Positions 56,113 through 64,000 of a DNA stretch of 64,000 nucleotides are shown here, piece by piece. Source of the stretch: UBA1535 sp964371035 (GTDB taxonomy: Bacteria > Bacillota > Clostridia > Tissierellales > Sedimentibacteraceae); the NCBI GenBank assembly GCA_964371035.1, contig CAYJLG010000013.1, positions 1 to 64,000 on the forward strand, in the 5' to 3' direction. The notes below the pieces were generated by a model. The model was not told the DNA's origin, made no database searches, and saw nothing but the letters and a program-made list of their open reading frames with translations. The translations under genes and the position numbers were made by a program. Positions within the stretch are counted from its first letter, which is position 1. Each line of letters starts with the position of its first letter.

Positions 56113-57522
56113 TTAATATCTTCTTCTCATAGACGATGCAGGTATTAACATTTCATCTCTATATTTCGCAACAGTTCTCCTAGACAAAGTTACACCCTTT
56201 TCTCCTAATAAATCCGCAATTTTTTGATCGCTAAGCGGCTTTGATGTATTTTCAGATTCAATAAGAGTTTTAATCTGTTCTTTTACGTTTGTAGAAGATA
56301 TCGCTTCTCCATTTTTTTCATCACTCAAGCTACTTGTAAAAAAGTATTTCAATTCAAAAAGCCCTCTTGGTGTCTGGACATATTTACCATTTGTAGCTCT
56401 ACTTACAGTAGATTCATGAACAGAAATATCTTCTGCAACATCTTTTAAAACTAAAGGCTTAATATATCCGCTACCTAAGTCAAAGAAATCTCGCTGAAAT
56501 TTTAGAATAGACTCAACCACTTTATATAGAGTGATTCGTCTTTGTTCAATGCTCTTAATCAGCCACATAGATGAACTTAATTTTTCTGTCAAAAATTTAT
56601 TAGCTTCTTTATCGTTCATATTTTCAGACATATCTTTATAATAGCTACTGATAGAAAGATTTGGAAAATTACTATCATTTATAATAATAATATATTCATC
56701 ATCTATTTTTTCTATTGTAACATCTGGTACAATATACCTGATATTATCGCTATCAACTATAAATCCTCTTGCAGGTTTTGGCTCTAACATTTTAATAATA
56801 TCACATATGCTTTGAACCCTCTGAACAGGTATCATAAGTTCTTTACTTATTTTTTGCATTTTATTTGTAGCAATATCGTCTAGATAATGTTCTGCCATTA
56901 TATACGCATTTTTATCTAAAATGCCTTTTTCTTTTAACTGAATTTTCAAACATTCTCCAAGCGTTCTAGCAGCTATTCCTACTGGATCAAACGTTTGAAC
57001 TATAGCTAGTATTTTTTCTATGTCTTCTGAACTTTCACCTGTTTCAAGGCTAACCTCATCAATAGTCGCTGCTAGATATCCTTTTCTATCCAAACATTCA
57101 ATTAAGAACTCTCCTATTTTTCTCTCTTTTTCAGTATTTATAGTAAGTCCTAATTGTATCATGAGGTGCTCTTTTAAAGAAATTCTTTTCGAAGTATAAC
57201 TCTCAAAAGATTGCTTATCTTTATATTCAGAAGAATTTTCATATGATTTATAGCTTATGTCATCATATCTTTCTGTAACTTCTTTCCAGTCTATTTCATT
57301 TTTGTCTTCTGAATAAGTTTCAGTTTTATCGTTCTCAGATTTAATTTCAGTCTCTCTTTTTTTATCTACCACTTCCAAGAATGGATTGGCTTCTAATTGA
57401 TTGTTTAGGTATTCCATTAATTCCACATTGTTAAACTGTAAAACTTGAATGGCTTGCCTGAGTTCAGGTGTCATTATTAGCTTTTGTGATTGGGACAAGT
57501 TTAATTCAAAACCCATTTTCAT
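56113..57522 (-). CDS. rpoN: RNA polymerase sigma-54 factor
   Basis: 469 residues. Region I activator-binding domain (QSQKLIMTPELRQAIQVLQ, Gln/Leu-rich), the acidic region II (about 60-110), and the C-terminal DNA-binding domain with the RpoN box SRRTVAKYRDEM near 446-457. GGAGG 9 bases before ATG; promoter at 57562-57590. The sigma-54 activator gene follows by 14 bp, so both are co-expressed. Confidence 0.96.
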   Translation of the reverse strand: MKMGFELNLSQSQKLIMTPELRQAIQVLQFNNVELMEYLNNQLEANPFLEVVDKKRETEIKSENDKTETYSEDKNEIDWKEVTERYDDISYKSYENSSEYKDKQSFESYTSKRISLKEHLMIQLGLTINTEKERKIGEFLIECLDRKGYLAATIDEVSLETGESSEDIEKILAIVQTFDPVGIAARTLGECLKIQLKEKGILDKNAYIMAEHYLDDIATNKMQKISKELMIPVQRVQSICDIIKMLEPKPARGFIVDSDNIRYIVPDVTIEKIDDEYIIIINDSNFPNLSISSYYKDMSENMNDKEANKFLTEKLSSSMWLIKSIEQRRITLYKVVESILKFQRDFFDLGSGYIKPLVLKDVAEDISVHESTVSRATNGKYVQTPRGLFELKYFFTSSLSDEKNGEAISSTNVKEQIKTLIESENTSKPLSDQKIADLLGEKGVTLSRRTVAKYRDEMLIPASSMRRRY

Positions 57523-57561
57523 AATATGGAACCTCCTTCAATCGAAATATTTACTCATATG

Positions 57562-57590
57562 ATTATAGCAAATATCATAAAAAAAAGCAA
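57562..57590 (-). promoter_or_regulatory. Promoter of rpoN
   Basis: TTGCTT-N17-TATAAT with extended -10 (TGC) on the minus strand. Confidence 0.7.
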
Positions 57591-57606
57591 AGCAATTTTG
57601 CAAATT

Positions 57607-57629
57607 AAAAAACCCTAAGAGGGTTTTTT
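57607..57629. terminator. Bidirectional terminator between MATE and rpoN
   Basis: AAAAAACCC-TAAGA-GGGTTTTTT; symmetrical, works on both strands, mainly for the minus-strand MATE transcript. Confidence 0.85.
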
Positions 57630-57671
57630 GTTATTATTCACATTCGATTTCTGTTAATCAATAAAATTATT

Positions 57672-57754
57672 TGTAGAGTGTGGTCTTGACCACACCGAAA
57701 ATGACAGGCATAAATATCTAAAAAACAACGGAACAGTCAAGACAGTTCCCTACA
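57672..57754. repeat. REPIN/MITE-like element with paired hairpins
   Basis: 83-bp unit bounded by TGTAG and its complement CTACA. Each end carries a palindrome around GTCTTGAC: GTGTGGTCTTGACCACAC at 57678-57695 and GGAACAGTCAAGACAGTTCC at 57730-57749. The variable flanks keep base pairing. One copy in this window. Confidence 0.6.
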
Positions 57755-57808
57755 TTGAAAATCCAACATCATTACAATTCAATTGTGAATAGTAACGGTT
57801 TCTTTGTT

Positions 57809-59170
57809 TTAATTTACAAGTCTATTTACCCATAATTCTTTTCGATACACATAATATCCATATATACATACAAACCAATTACTTAAAGACATTGAAATCC
57901 ATATTCCTATTTCTTCAAAATCAGTAAAATATTTAAACAACAATATCATAGGAATTCTCGTAAACCACAAACGAGCAATCTCCATAAACATTGAATATTT
58001 TGTTTTGCCCGAACCTTGGAACAATCCTTGAAATGCACTGAAAATTCCGAGCATTGGAAGCGACACCGAAATTATTAGCAAATAGTCTATCCCTTGATCA
58101 ATGACTGCAAGATCATCTTTAGACTGCATGAAGAAATTAACAATTGGAACTCTAAAAAACAAAATAATGAAAAATCCGAAAATACCTACTAGGCTTGTCA
58201 ATACACAAGCTTTTTTAAAACATTCTCGCGCTCTTGATATGTTAGATGCACCCAAGTTTTGCCCTACAATTGCAACTATGGATGTACCTATTCCCATAGA
58301 AGGTTGAACAACAAGCGACACTACTCTGTTTACAAGTGAATATGCAGCCATAGTAGCTGTACTGTAAGACACTACAAAGAAATTAAGTGCCAAAAATCCA
58401 AAAGCCGCACCAGATTGTCCCACTGTTGAAGGAATCGCAACTTTCATGCTATTGATTATAATATCTTTGTTAAATCTGAAGTTTTTAAAATCAGGTTTTA
58501 TCATGCTTTTATCGCTATTTAACAATATTATCATTCCTCCGACGCCGAGCAACATTTTAGAAATAACAGTAGCCCAAGCCGCACCAGCTACACCCATATC
58601 AAACGTAAACATTAAAATTGGATCCAAAATTATATTAGTTATTGCACTTATCCCACTCAATACAGTTGGCAATACTGTGTTGCCTTGAGAGCTCATGATA
58701 GCATTAAAAAATGCAAACATAAACATAAACGGCAAATCTAAAATAGTAATACGCAAATATAAGTTGCCAAAATAAATCAAATCTTCTTCAATTTGCATGA
58801 ATTTAAGCAGATGCTCGGTCGTAAAAAAACCAATAAATGCAAGCACTACTCCTATCAAGGTAGAAAACACTAGCAATTGACTTGCGTATTTATTAGCTTT
58901 TTCATATTCTTTCGAACCTATGAGTTGAGACAATATAGATATTCCCGCAACAGAAAAACCAAGCCCTATAGTTACAAGCAAATGGTTAATAGTTGAAACA
59001 AATGATGTTGCTGCAAATTCAACTGAACCGAGCGAGCTAATGAAAACTCCATCAACTAAATTATATAAAGTTTGTATAAAATTATTGATCATTATCGGCA
59101 ATGCAAGTGAAATTATAGCTTTATACATATTGCCACTAATTATCAATTCTCTTTTTTTATTAAGATTCAT
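57809..59170 (-). CDS. MATE family efflux transporter (third)
   Basis: 453 residues, twelve TM helices. ALPIMINNFIQTLYNLVDGVFISSLG and SVAGISILSQLIGSKEY in the first half, GIGTSIVAIVGQNLGASNISRA in the second. GGAG ribosome site before ATG. Differs from the other two MATE genes in its motifs. Substrate unknown. Confidence 0.9.
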   Translation of the reverse strand: MNLNKKRELIISGNMYKAIISLALPIMINNFIQTLYNLVDGVFISSLGSVEFAATSFVSTINHLLVTIGLGFSVAGISILSQLIGSKEYEKANKYASQLLVFSTLIGVVLAFIGFFTTEHLLKFMQIEEDLIYFGNLYLRITILDLPFMFMFAFFNAIMSSQGNTVLPTVLSGISAITNIILDPILMFTFDMGVAGAAWATVISKMLLGVGGMIILLNSDKSMIKPDFKNFRFNKDIIINSMKVAIPSTVGQSGAAFGFLALNFFVVSYSTATMAAYSLVNRVVSLVVQPSMGIGTSIVAIVGQNLGASNISRARECFKKACVLTSLVGIFGFFIILFFRVPIVNFFMQSKDDLAVIDQGIDYLLIISVSLPMLGIFSAFQGLFQGSGKTKYSMFMEIARLWFTRIPMILLFKYFTDFEEIGIWISMSLSNWFVCIYGYYVYRKELWVNRLVN

Positions 59171-59197
59171 ATTATTCTCCGAAAGAAACCAAATAGA

Positions 59198-59230
59198 GCA
59201 GATGTTTAAATCAACAATTCATCTGCTCAT
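59198..59230 (-). terminator. Possible hairpin between DUF4438 gene and MATE gene
   Basis: A perfect 9-bp stem GAGCAGATG/CATCTGCTC with a 15-base loop; the T-run after it on the minus strand is weak (TATTTGG), so it may be a partial terminator or mRNA-stabilising hairpin. Confidence 0.45.
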
Positions 59231-59247
59231 CCCTTGCTTTTTATTAA

Positions 59248-60099
59248 CTACAAAAACATATCTGCTAAGTTAGCTTTTTTATCTATAAAAGGTTTAATAA
59301 AATCTTTCTTACATGACATCAAAGTAGTCACTCCAGGCCCATGTCCGCCCATTATGCAGTCACTATGTATAACTACGCCAATAGTTATTGCTCCTGTTAG
59401 TTGAGTTCTAACAAAGCTAGTTTCTGCGTCTACAATTGCTACTATATCCCCAAATCTAATATCAGACAGATCAAATTTTTCAACAATTTCTTTGCTAAAT
59501 AGAGTAATATCATAATCTCCATTTACAGTTCCAGAACCTAACCCAGATCCCATTATCTCAGCAGGTACAATTTTTGAAACACCAATCTCTAATCTTCCAT
59601 CAATTTCTTTTATATTCATTTTTTCAAGAAGTTCTGGACTCAAACTTCTTAAATTGATTTCAGCATAATCTGTTAACTTAAGTCCTAAGCCATAACCTTT
59701 GACTTGAATTTTATCGCCAATACACATTTTTTCTTTATCTTCATCAGAAAAGTGTACCATAGTATGCTCGCATCCGCCATGTTTTCCCGTAACAATACCT
59801 TTTGCACCTTTTGCATCGCCACTCATAACGATTGCTTCATTCCCGATACAACTATAACTGCTATAAGCTTCGTTATAGCTATCATTAGTGTTTCTTGTAG
59901 ATACTCCAGGCTCCAAATGATCCGCAGACCAGCCAGTAGCCAAATCACCTATTTTGGCATTATACGTAATACCACCTGTTCCCACTAAGAATTCTACTTT
60001 TCCATCTAAATTTGTTCTTCCACTCAAGCGAAACTTCGGATGACATACTTCTCCCATCACTGAAATTTTAGGAATCTTATCTACATTAGTTTTTAACAT
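59248..60099 (-). CDS. DUF4438 domain protein
   Basis: 283 residues, no membrane segment or signal peptide. The GGITYNAKIGDLATGWSADHLEPGVST region, the GKHGGCEHTMVHF motif with conserved His and Cys, and GAITIGVVIHSDCIMGGHGPGVTTLM near the end match the DUF4438 family, of unknown function. AGAGG 7 bases before ATG. It is 150 bp downstream of grdD behind a terminator, so linkage with glycine reductase is only positional. Confidence 0.78.
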   Translation of the reverse strand: MLKTNVDKIPKISVMGEVCHPKFRLSGRTNLDGKVEFLVGTGGITYNAKIGDLATGWSADHLEPGVSTRNTNDSYNEAYSSYSCIGNEAIVMSGDAKGAKGIVTGKHGGCEHTMVHFSDEDKEKMCIGDKIQVKGYGLGLKLTDYAEINLRSLSPELLEKMNIKEIDGRLEIGVSKIVPAEIMGSGLGSGTVNGDYDITLFSKEIVEKFDLSDIRFGDIVAIVDAETSFVRTQLTGAITIGVVIHSDCIMGGHGPGVTTLMSCKKDFIKPFIDKKANLADMFL

Positions 60100-60194
60100 T
60101 GAAATACCTCTTTCTTTTGATTAAGTATAATACTATCTAATTATACTGCTAATAGTTAAAAGTAGCAAGTAGTTTGTGAAAGTCGCATTTAATC

Positions 60195-60232
60195 AAAAAA
60201 AAGCGTTGTAATTTAAATAATTTACAACGCTT
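60195..60232 (-). terminator. Terminator of the grdCD transcript
   Basis: Minus strand AAGCGTTGTAAATTA pairs with the arm ending ACAACGCTT, then TTTTTT. Confidence 0.85.
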
Positions 60233-60249
60233 AATCAATATATATTTTT

Positions 60250-61422
60250 TTAACAATCCAATTGTTCTTTAGAAACATATCCTGCTTCTACTAATTTTTC
60301 AATTGCAGTTTTAAGTTTTGCTTCGTTTACCAAAACTATAGGTCCTGTACAACCCATTCCGCTTTCAGCATATATACCTTTTTTCCAAAGTACTTGAACA
60401 GCATCTTCAAGATCCATTATTTCAATACCTGAAATTTGTCCAGTAACTACTTCTTTTGGTGGAGCAACAACTTCTTCTTCGCTAGCCGCTTCTTTTTTAG
60501 TAGGTTTTAACCCTTTTAATATATCATCAAGCTTAGCTTTTTTTACTTTAGCAAATTCTTCTTTTGCTATTGCAAGAACATTGCCTCTAACAAGTTCAGC
60601 AGCATACTTAATCGCTCCTTCAACTACAGGAACTCCTGATGCTCTTGATATGATCATGATTATCTTATCAAAGTTTTCGCCGATTCCTGGTCCATATCCA
60701 TATCCAACTGCCTCATACGAGCCACCTGTAGAATACGAAGAAAACATCTTCATCATTATATTTCCTGTCAAAGAATCCATTACCATAACGTCTGCAGTTC
60801 CCATGATAAGGTCATTGCCTCTTACAACAACACCGCCATCTGCTCTTTTAGATTCTGCAAAGTTTATGTCATATCCATTTTCTTGAAGTTTTTTAAGTGC
60901 TATCTCTACTTGTCTTGCACCATCTACGTTCAAAATCGCAACAGTAGGTTTTTTAATACCGCAAGCTTTAGCAGTTATTATTCCATAGATAGCATTTTTA
61001 ACCATGCCTTCAATCCTATCTGTAGAAGAAGTTCCTGTAGTTGTAGCTATATACATCTCTTTTCCTTGAGCAGGAGTCACTACTCTACCTACCGTAGAAA
61101 CTCCTATTGGGAATGGATAGTGCATAGTTACAGCTGCATCAATTTCTTTATTTGAAAGAAGTTCTTCCATCATTTTATGTGATTCTTCTTCTGTAGAAAC
61201 TTGAGCAAGTTTTACGCCTTCATCGGCTTTAGTGCCTATAACGGTAACATCAATATTTGATTTTAAAGCATTTACAGCAGCCTTAACAGCATTATCTTCT
61301 CCAAGTTCACTTCCAAGGGCTGTTATACCAATATTTGGTTTTTTGCCATAAGAACCTGTTTCAAGAGTATCTGCAAGTTCTGAAAATACTTTGCCTATTA
61401 TTTTTTTTACTTGTTCTGACAT
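60250..61422 (-). CDS. grdD: Glycine reductase component C, subunit alpha
   Basis: 390 residues, PlsX/phosphate acyltransferase-like. NIGITALGSELGEDNAVKAAV at the start, STGGSYEAVGYGYGPGIGENFD in the middle and YAESGMGCTGPIVLVNE near the end are those of GrdD. With GrdC it phosphorolyses the acetyl thioester made from the Se-carboxymethyl group of GrdA to acetyl phosphate, hence ATP. AGGAG 8 bases before ATG; 11 bp after grdC. Confidence 0.93.
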   Translation of the reverse strand: MSEQVKKIIGKVFSELADTLETGSYGKKPNIGITALGSELGEDNAVKAAVNALKSNIDVTVIGTKADEGVKLAQVSTEEESHKMMEELLSNKEIDAAVTMHYPFPIGVSTVGRVVTPAQGKEMYIATTTGTSSTDRIEGMVKNAIYGIITAKACGIKKPTVAILNVDGARQVEIALKKLQENGYDINFAESKRADGGVVVRGNDLIMGTADVMVMDSLTGNIMMKMFSSYSTGGSYEAVGYGYGPGIGENFDKIIMIISRASGVPVVEGAIKYAAELVRGNVLAIAKEEFAKVKKAKLDDILKGLKPTKKEAASEEEVVAPPKEVVTGQISGIEIMDLEDAVQVLWKKGIYAESGMGCTGPIVLVNEAKLKTAIEKLVEAGYVSKEQLDC

Positions 61423-61433
61423 TTATATCACTC

Positions 61434-62972
61434 CTATTTCGTTAAAAGATTTGAAGCGAAATCTCTAAGTGCCTCTGCGATTAATCCTTTGATTTGATCT
61501 TCTGAAACACCGCTTGCAACAGATGATTGATTTGCGCCTTTGTTAGCTTCAACCAAGAAAGAAATACCATCAAATAAGTTAGTCATTCTTCCTAAGAATA
61601 AACTACCTTTACCGATAATCATAGCTCTCTTTGTTTCTCCTGCAAGTATTTCTTCTCTTGCAAAACCTAAGTAAGGAACTCCTGAAGGTATGTGACCTTG
61701 AGTTGGAGCCCAACCTGGCATACCATACTTACTTCCAAAAGTCGCCACATCAGCTTTTTCAAGTTCTCCTCTTTTAACAGCTAAAGCAGCAATCATTTTA
61801 TAGTTAGATGCTGGAACATCACCTGCACCTGCTGGTTTTGTAATATCAGGATTTTGCATTTCTGCAGAATATTTATCAATATCAGTGATTTTTAATCCTG
61901 CTTTATCTAATGCTTCTGTTACTAGTGAGCTAATAACTGCTTGAGGCGATGAGCCTGTTCCAACTGCATGCTTTCCTACAACGCTAGTAATAAATTCAGG
62001 GCTAATTCCATCATTTTCACTTACTAACACTGCAAATCCACCAACACAGTCTTCAAGTATCGGAATGTTTTTCTTAATATGATCTTTTCCGTTCATACCT
62101 AATTTTGCAGTAGAACCACCTGCACAAACTACAACATTCTTAAATACTCCTGCTTGAACTAAAGCTGCAGCATGAATTATTGAATGAGCTGGAGCAGCAC
62201 AGAATCCTCTTACGTCTGAACCTGTTGCATTAACAAATCCAACAACTTCAGCACAAGCTTTAGCAAAATTGCCACCGCCTCTTTGGTTCATATCTCCACA
62301 AGCTTCTTCACTACACTCTATAACATACTCTATAGATTCTTTATCTATACCATTTTTATCAACTAAGTTGATTAAAGTCAAAACATTAGATGCTTTTGAA
62401 ACTAAGTTTTCAAACATAACGTGTGCAGATAAATTTTCATCTATATCGTGTGCTCTTTTTACACAACCAATAATTTTTCCATCATGATATAATGCTTCAG
62501 CATGTTCGTTATCAATAGAAAAATTAATGTCTTCTAGTGCGATACCTTCTTTGATTTGAGCTGCATAATCTTTTAATACTGCATGAGCTTCATATGCTTT
62601 TTTTGCTTCAGCTGCGAAACTTTTTTCAAGTTTAACAAGATCAAATGCATCACAGATTTGAATCATCGCAATAAATTCATTTTGTGGGAAAATTTCACCA
62701 AATTTTCCATCTCTTGTAGCACCTTCCATTTTTTGTTCAAACCAAGGTTCAGCTACTTTTCCAAGATCAGCTGGAGTCATGTTTCCTATATATGTTTGGT
62801 TTGGAGCATAAGTTACAACATCTTCATAGCTTCTTAAATTTGAAGGTACTTGTTTTAAATAATCTGAGTTAGGATTAACTCTTTTTTCTGTAGTTTGAGT
62901 AGTTCCTTGATGTAAAACCATGTCGGGAGTATGGATTAAAGCATATCCCGTAGCTTTTAAAACACTGTTCAT
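61434..62972 (-). CDS. grdC: Glycine reductase component C, subunit beta
   Basis: 512 residues, ketoacyl-ACP-synthase-III-like thiolase fold. KATGYALIHTPDMVLHQGTTQ at the start and VRGFCAAPAHSIIHAAALVQAGVF with FKNVVVCAGGSTAKLG are conserved in GrdC. Catalyses formation of the acetyl thioester with GrdD. AGGAGG 5 bases before ATG. Preceded by a terminator hairpin and a palindrome, so it may have its own promoter. Confidence 0.94.
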   Translation of the reverse strand: MNSVLKATGYALIHTPDMVLHQGTTQTTEKRVNPNSDYLKQVPSNLRSYEDVVTYAPNQTYIGNMTPADLGKVAEPWFEQKMEGATRDGKFGEIFPQNEFIAMIQICDAFDLVKLEKSFAAEAKKAYEAHAVLKDYAAQIKEGIALEDINFSIDNEHAEALYHDGKIIGCVKRAHDIDENLSAHVMFENLVSKASNVLTLINLVDKNGIDKESIEYVIECSEEACGDMNQRGGGNFAKACAEVVGFVNATGSDVRGFCAAPAHSIIHAAALVQAGVFKNVVVCAGGSTAKLGMNGKDHIKKNIPILEDCVGGFAVLVSENDGISPEFITSVVGKHAVGTGSSPQAVISSLVTEALDKAGLKITDIDKYSAEMQNPDITKPAGAGDVPASNYKMIAALAVKRGELEKADVATFGSKYGMPGWAPTQGHIPSGVPYLGFAREEILAGETKRAMIIGKGSLFLGRMTNLFDGISFLVEANKGANQSSVASGVSEDQIKGLIAEALRDFASNLLTK

Positions 62973-62991
62973 TTTTTCCTCCTAATGTTTG

Positions 62992-63003
62992 TTAAGGCCT
63001 TAA
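62992..63003. promoter_or_regulatory. 12-bp perfect palindrome upstream of grdC
   Basis: TTAAGGCCTTAA, directly before the grdC ribosome site; just upstream GTGATTAATTCAC is a second inverted repeat. TTGTAA followed by TAATAG with 17-bp spacing on the minus strand is a possible promoter. Role unknown. Confidence 0.4.
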
Positions 63004-63048
63004 TAGTGTGATTAATTCACTCTATTATTTAATTTTGGTATATTTTAC

Positions 63049-63076
63049 AAAAAAGGTGATAAACATCACCTTTTTT
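63049..63076. terminator. Terminator between grdA and grdC
   Basis: AAAAAAGGTGAT-AAAC-ATCACCTTTTTT, a perfect 12-bp stem with T-run on both strands. On the minus strand it follows grdA by about 12 bases. Confidence 0.9.
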
Positions 63077-63087
63077 GATTTATTTAA

Positions 63088-63558
63088 TTAAAATTTGCAA
63101 AATTGTGATCTGATAGAAGACATTTCTGAAATTATATCATCAACATCAATAACCATTTCCATCATACTAACTTGCTCATCATAGATAGCCTCATCAACTT
63201 CATTTTTGATTTCTGGCTCGCAAACATGAAATACACGAAGTCCTAACTGGACTCCTGTCAATGGACCTGCAAAAGTAGGATCACCGTTTGTCACAGTTTC
63301 AGCAGCTAAGCCTGACGCTTCGCCTTCAGCAGCACCTAATACTACTACCATATTTTCTGCTCCGTGAGTTTCAGTTAATTCCTTTACTCTCTTTTGATTT
63401 TCCAAATCCATTGCTCCTGCGGCAGTTCAGACAAAGCATTCTGTAGATGAGAATACTACGTCCGCGCCTGCTGATTTAACACATTCTTCAATAGCAGGTC
63501 CCGGAATTCCGTCTCTGTCGCCTATGATGATAACTTTTTTACCATTTAATAAGCTCAT
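63088..63558 (-). CDS. grdA: Glycine/sarcosine/betaine reductase selenoprotein A, with in-frame TGA (Sec)
   Basis: 156 residues when the TGA at 63427-63429 is read as selenocysteine 44 in CFVUTAAGAMDLENQ. Before it: MSLLNGKKVIIIGDRDGIPGPAIEEC; after it: THGAENMVVVLGAAEGEASGLAAETV. GrdA holds the Se-carboxymethyl intermediate and is reduced by thioredoxin. ATG at 63558 has AGGAGG upstream. A GC-rich stretch right after the TGA (CTGCCGCAGGAGCA) can form a small hairpin and is the likely bSECIS. Length and Sec44 equal those of known GrdA proteins. Read as ordinary code, it appears as a truncated ORF. Confidence 0.95.
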
Positions 63559-63598
63559 TTTTTCCTCCTAATTTTAATTTCTTTACCTAATTTATATA

Positions 63599-63916
63599 TT
63601 ATATATATTTTTGAATCATTGCTTCTACAGCTTCTGGAGTAGCATCTTCTTTGATTAACTCTTCGATCTTTTCTCCGCCCTTGTAGATAGCAACAACAGG
63701 TAAGCCTAATATTTTTTGTCCTATAGCAAGTCTTCTTGCTTTAGAAGTATTTAATGCAGTAAATTTCATCTGTCCATCATATTTTTCAGCAAATCCGTGT
63801 ACGTGTGGCATTAAAGCTTGGCAAGGTACACATCCATCACCATAAAAATCTACTAAAATATGTCCTTCTGACTGTAAAACTTCTGCTTCAAAATTATCTT
63901 TGTTTAATTCTAACAT
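63599..63916 (-). CDS. trxA: Thioredoxin of the glycine reductase cluster
   Basis: 105 residues. Active site GCVPC (Cys29, Cys32), rather than the common WCGPC, is the form seen in grd-linked thioredoxins of amino-acid-fermenting clostridia. cis-Pro in GLPVVAIYKGG. Passes electrons from thioredoxin reductase to GrdA. AGGAGG 9 bases before ATG. Confidence 0.93.
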   Translation of the reverse strand: MLELNKDNFEAEVLQSEGHILVDFYGDGCVPCQALMPHVHGFAEKYDGQMKFTALNTSKARRLAIGQKILGLPVVAIYKGGEKIEELIKEDATPEAVEAMIQKYI

Positions 63917-63945
63917 TTTTATAATCCTCCTAAAAGAAATATTTT

Positions 63946-64000
63946 TTATTCAGCATGTTCGATGTATTTTTCTGCTTGTACAGCAGCAATAGCACCATCT
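63946..64000 (-). CDS. trxB: Thioredoxin reductase, 3' end only
   Basis: The last 17 codons read DGAIAAVQAEKYIEHAE, the typical C-terminus of TrxB (FAD-site Asp-Gly-Ala-Ile-Ala). The rest lies beyond the window edge. Position before trxA fits the grd operon order trxB-trxA-grdA. Confidence 0.85.
   Translation of the reverse strand, partial: DGAIAAVQAEKYIEHAE

Noticed and set aside
63088..63411. Short ORF beginning MDLENQ as a separate gene
   Set aside because: It is the 3' part of grdA after the Sec TGA; the upstream frame continues to a start with AGGAGG.

Overview
The window is AT-rich DNA from a low-GC Gram-positive anaerobe of the Clostridia. The selenocysteine-containing glycine reductase genes at the right end, the Stn-type NADH/NADPH/ferredoxin oxidoreductase and the sepF and spo0A neighbourhoods point to an amino-acid-fermenting Peptostreptococcaceae- or Tissierellia-like organism. 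The species cannot be named from sequence alone. The sporulation locus looks eroded: a Spo0A DNA-binding domain has no receiver, and a XerD homologue lacks nearly all catalytic residues, so the host is probably a non-sporulator.

Layout. 1-6.0 kb (-): remodelled spo0A locus (spo0A effector domain, nudF, xerD-like, deoB, pdp, scpA, scpB). 6.23-6.51 kb (-): a strongly supported, unidentified structured ncRNA with its own promoter and terminator. 6.5-11.3 kb: threonine aldolase, an M50 membrane protease, a DUF1624 membrane protein and a MATE exporter. 11.4-17.7 kb (-): stnABC-like operon plus a small flavodoxin. 18.0-22.5 kb (+): pyridoxal kinase, polA, coaE. 22.5-30.0 kb (-): a ten-gene run from an HlyD-like protein through yggS, sepF, yggT, ylmH, mtnN, lspA, rluD and pyrR to a second MATE gene. 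30.2-35.3 kb (-): one very large VWA/InlB-repeat surface protein, split by a 100-N scaffold gap inside an 18-bp coding repeat. 35.5-37.9 kb (-): ridA, a D-threonine aldolase/D-serine dehydratase-like enzyme and an omega-amidase-like hydrolase. 38.1-45.2 kb (-): addBA. 45.4-48.4 kb (-): mtnK, mtnA and a class II aldolase. 48.5-57.5 kb (-): rpoN, a sigma-54 activator, then gap-pgk-tpiA-gpmI-eno. 57.6-60.1 kb: a REPIN-like element, a third MATE gene and a DUF4438 gene. 60.2-64.0 kb (-): trxB (partial), trxA, grdA (Sec), grdC, grdD.

How they fit together. Glycine reductase uses thioredoxin to convert glycine to acetyl phosphate; threonine aldolase can supply glycine, and pyridoxal kinase supplies PLP. 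The Stn complex would balance NADH, NADPH and ferredoxin. MtnN with MtnK, MtnA and the aldolase forms a complete route for disposing of methylthioadenosine or 5'-deoxyadenosine to DHAP, which enters the glycolytic operon beside it. RidA sits with PLP enzymes that can release reactive enamines. The points most worth a second look are the orphan ncRNA, the catalytically dead XerD next to a receiver-less Spo0A, the sigma-54 activator in the place usually held by CggR, and the grd cluster without component B genes.
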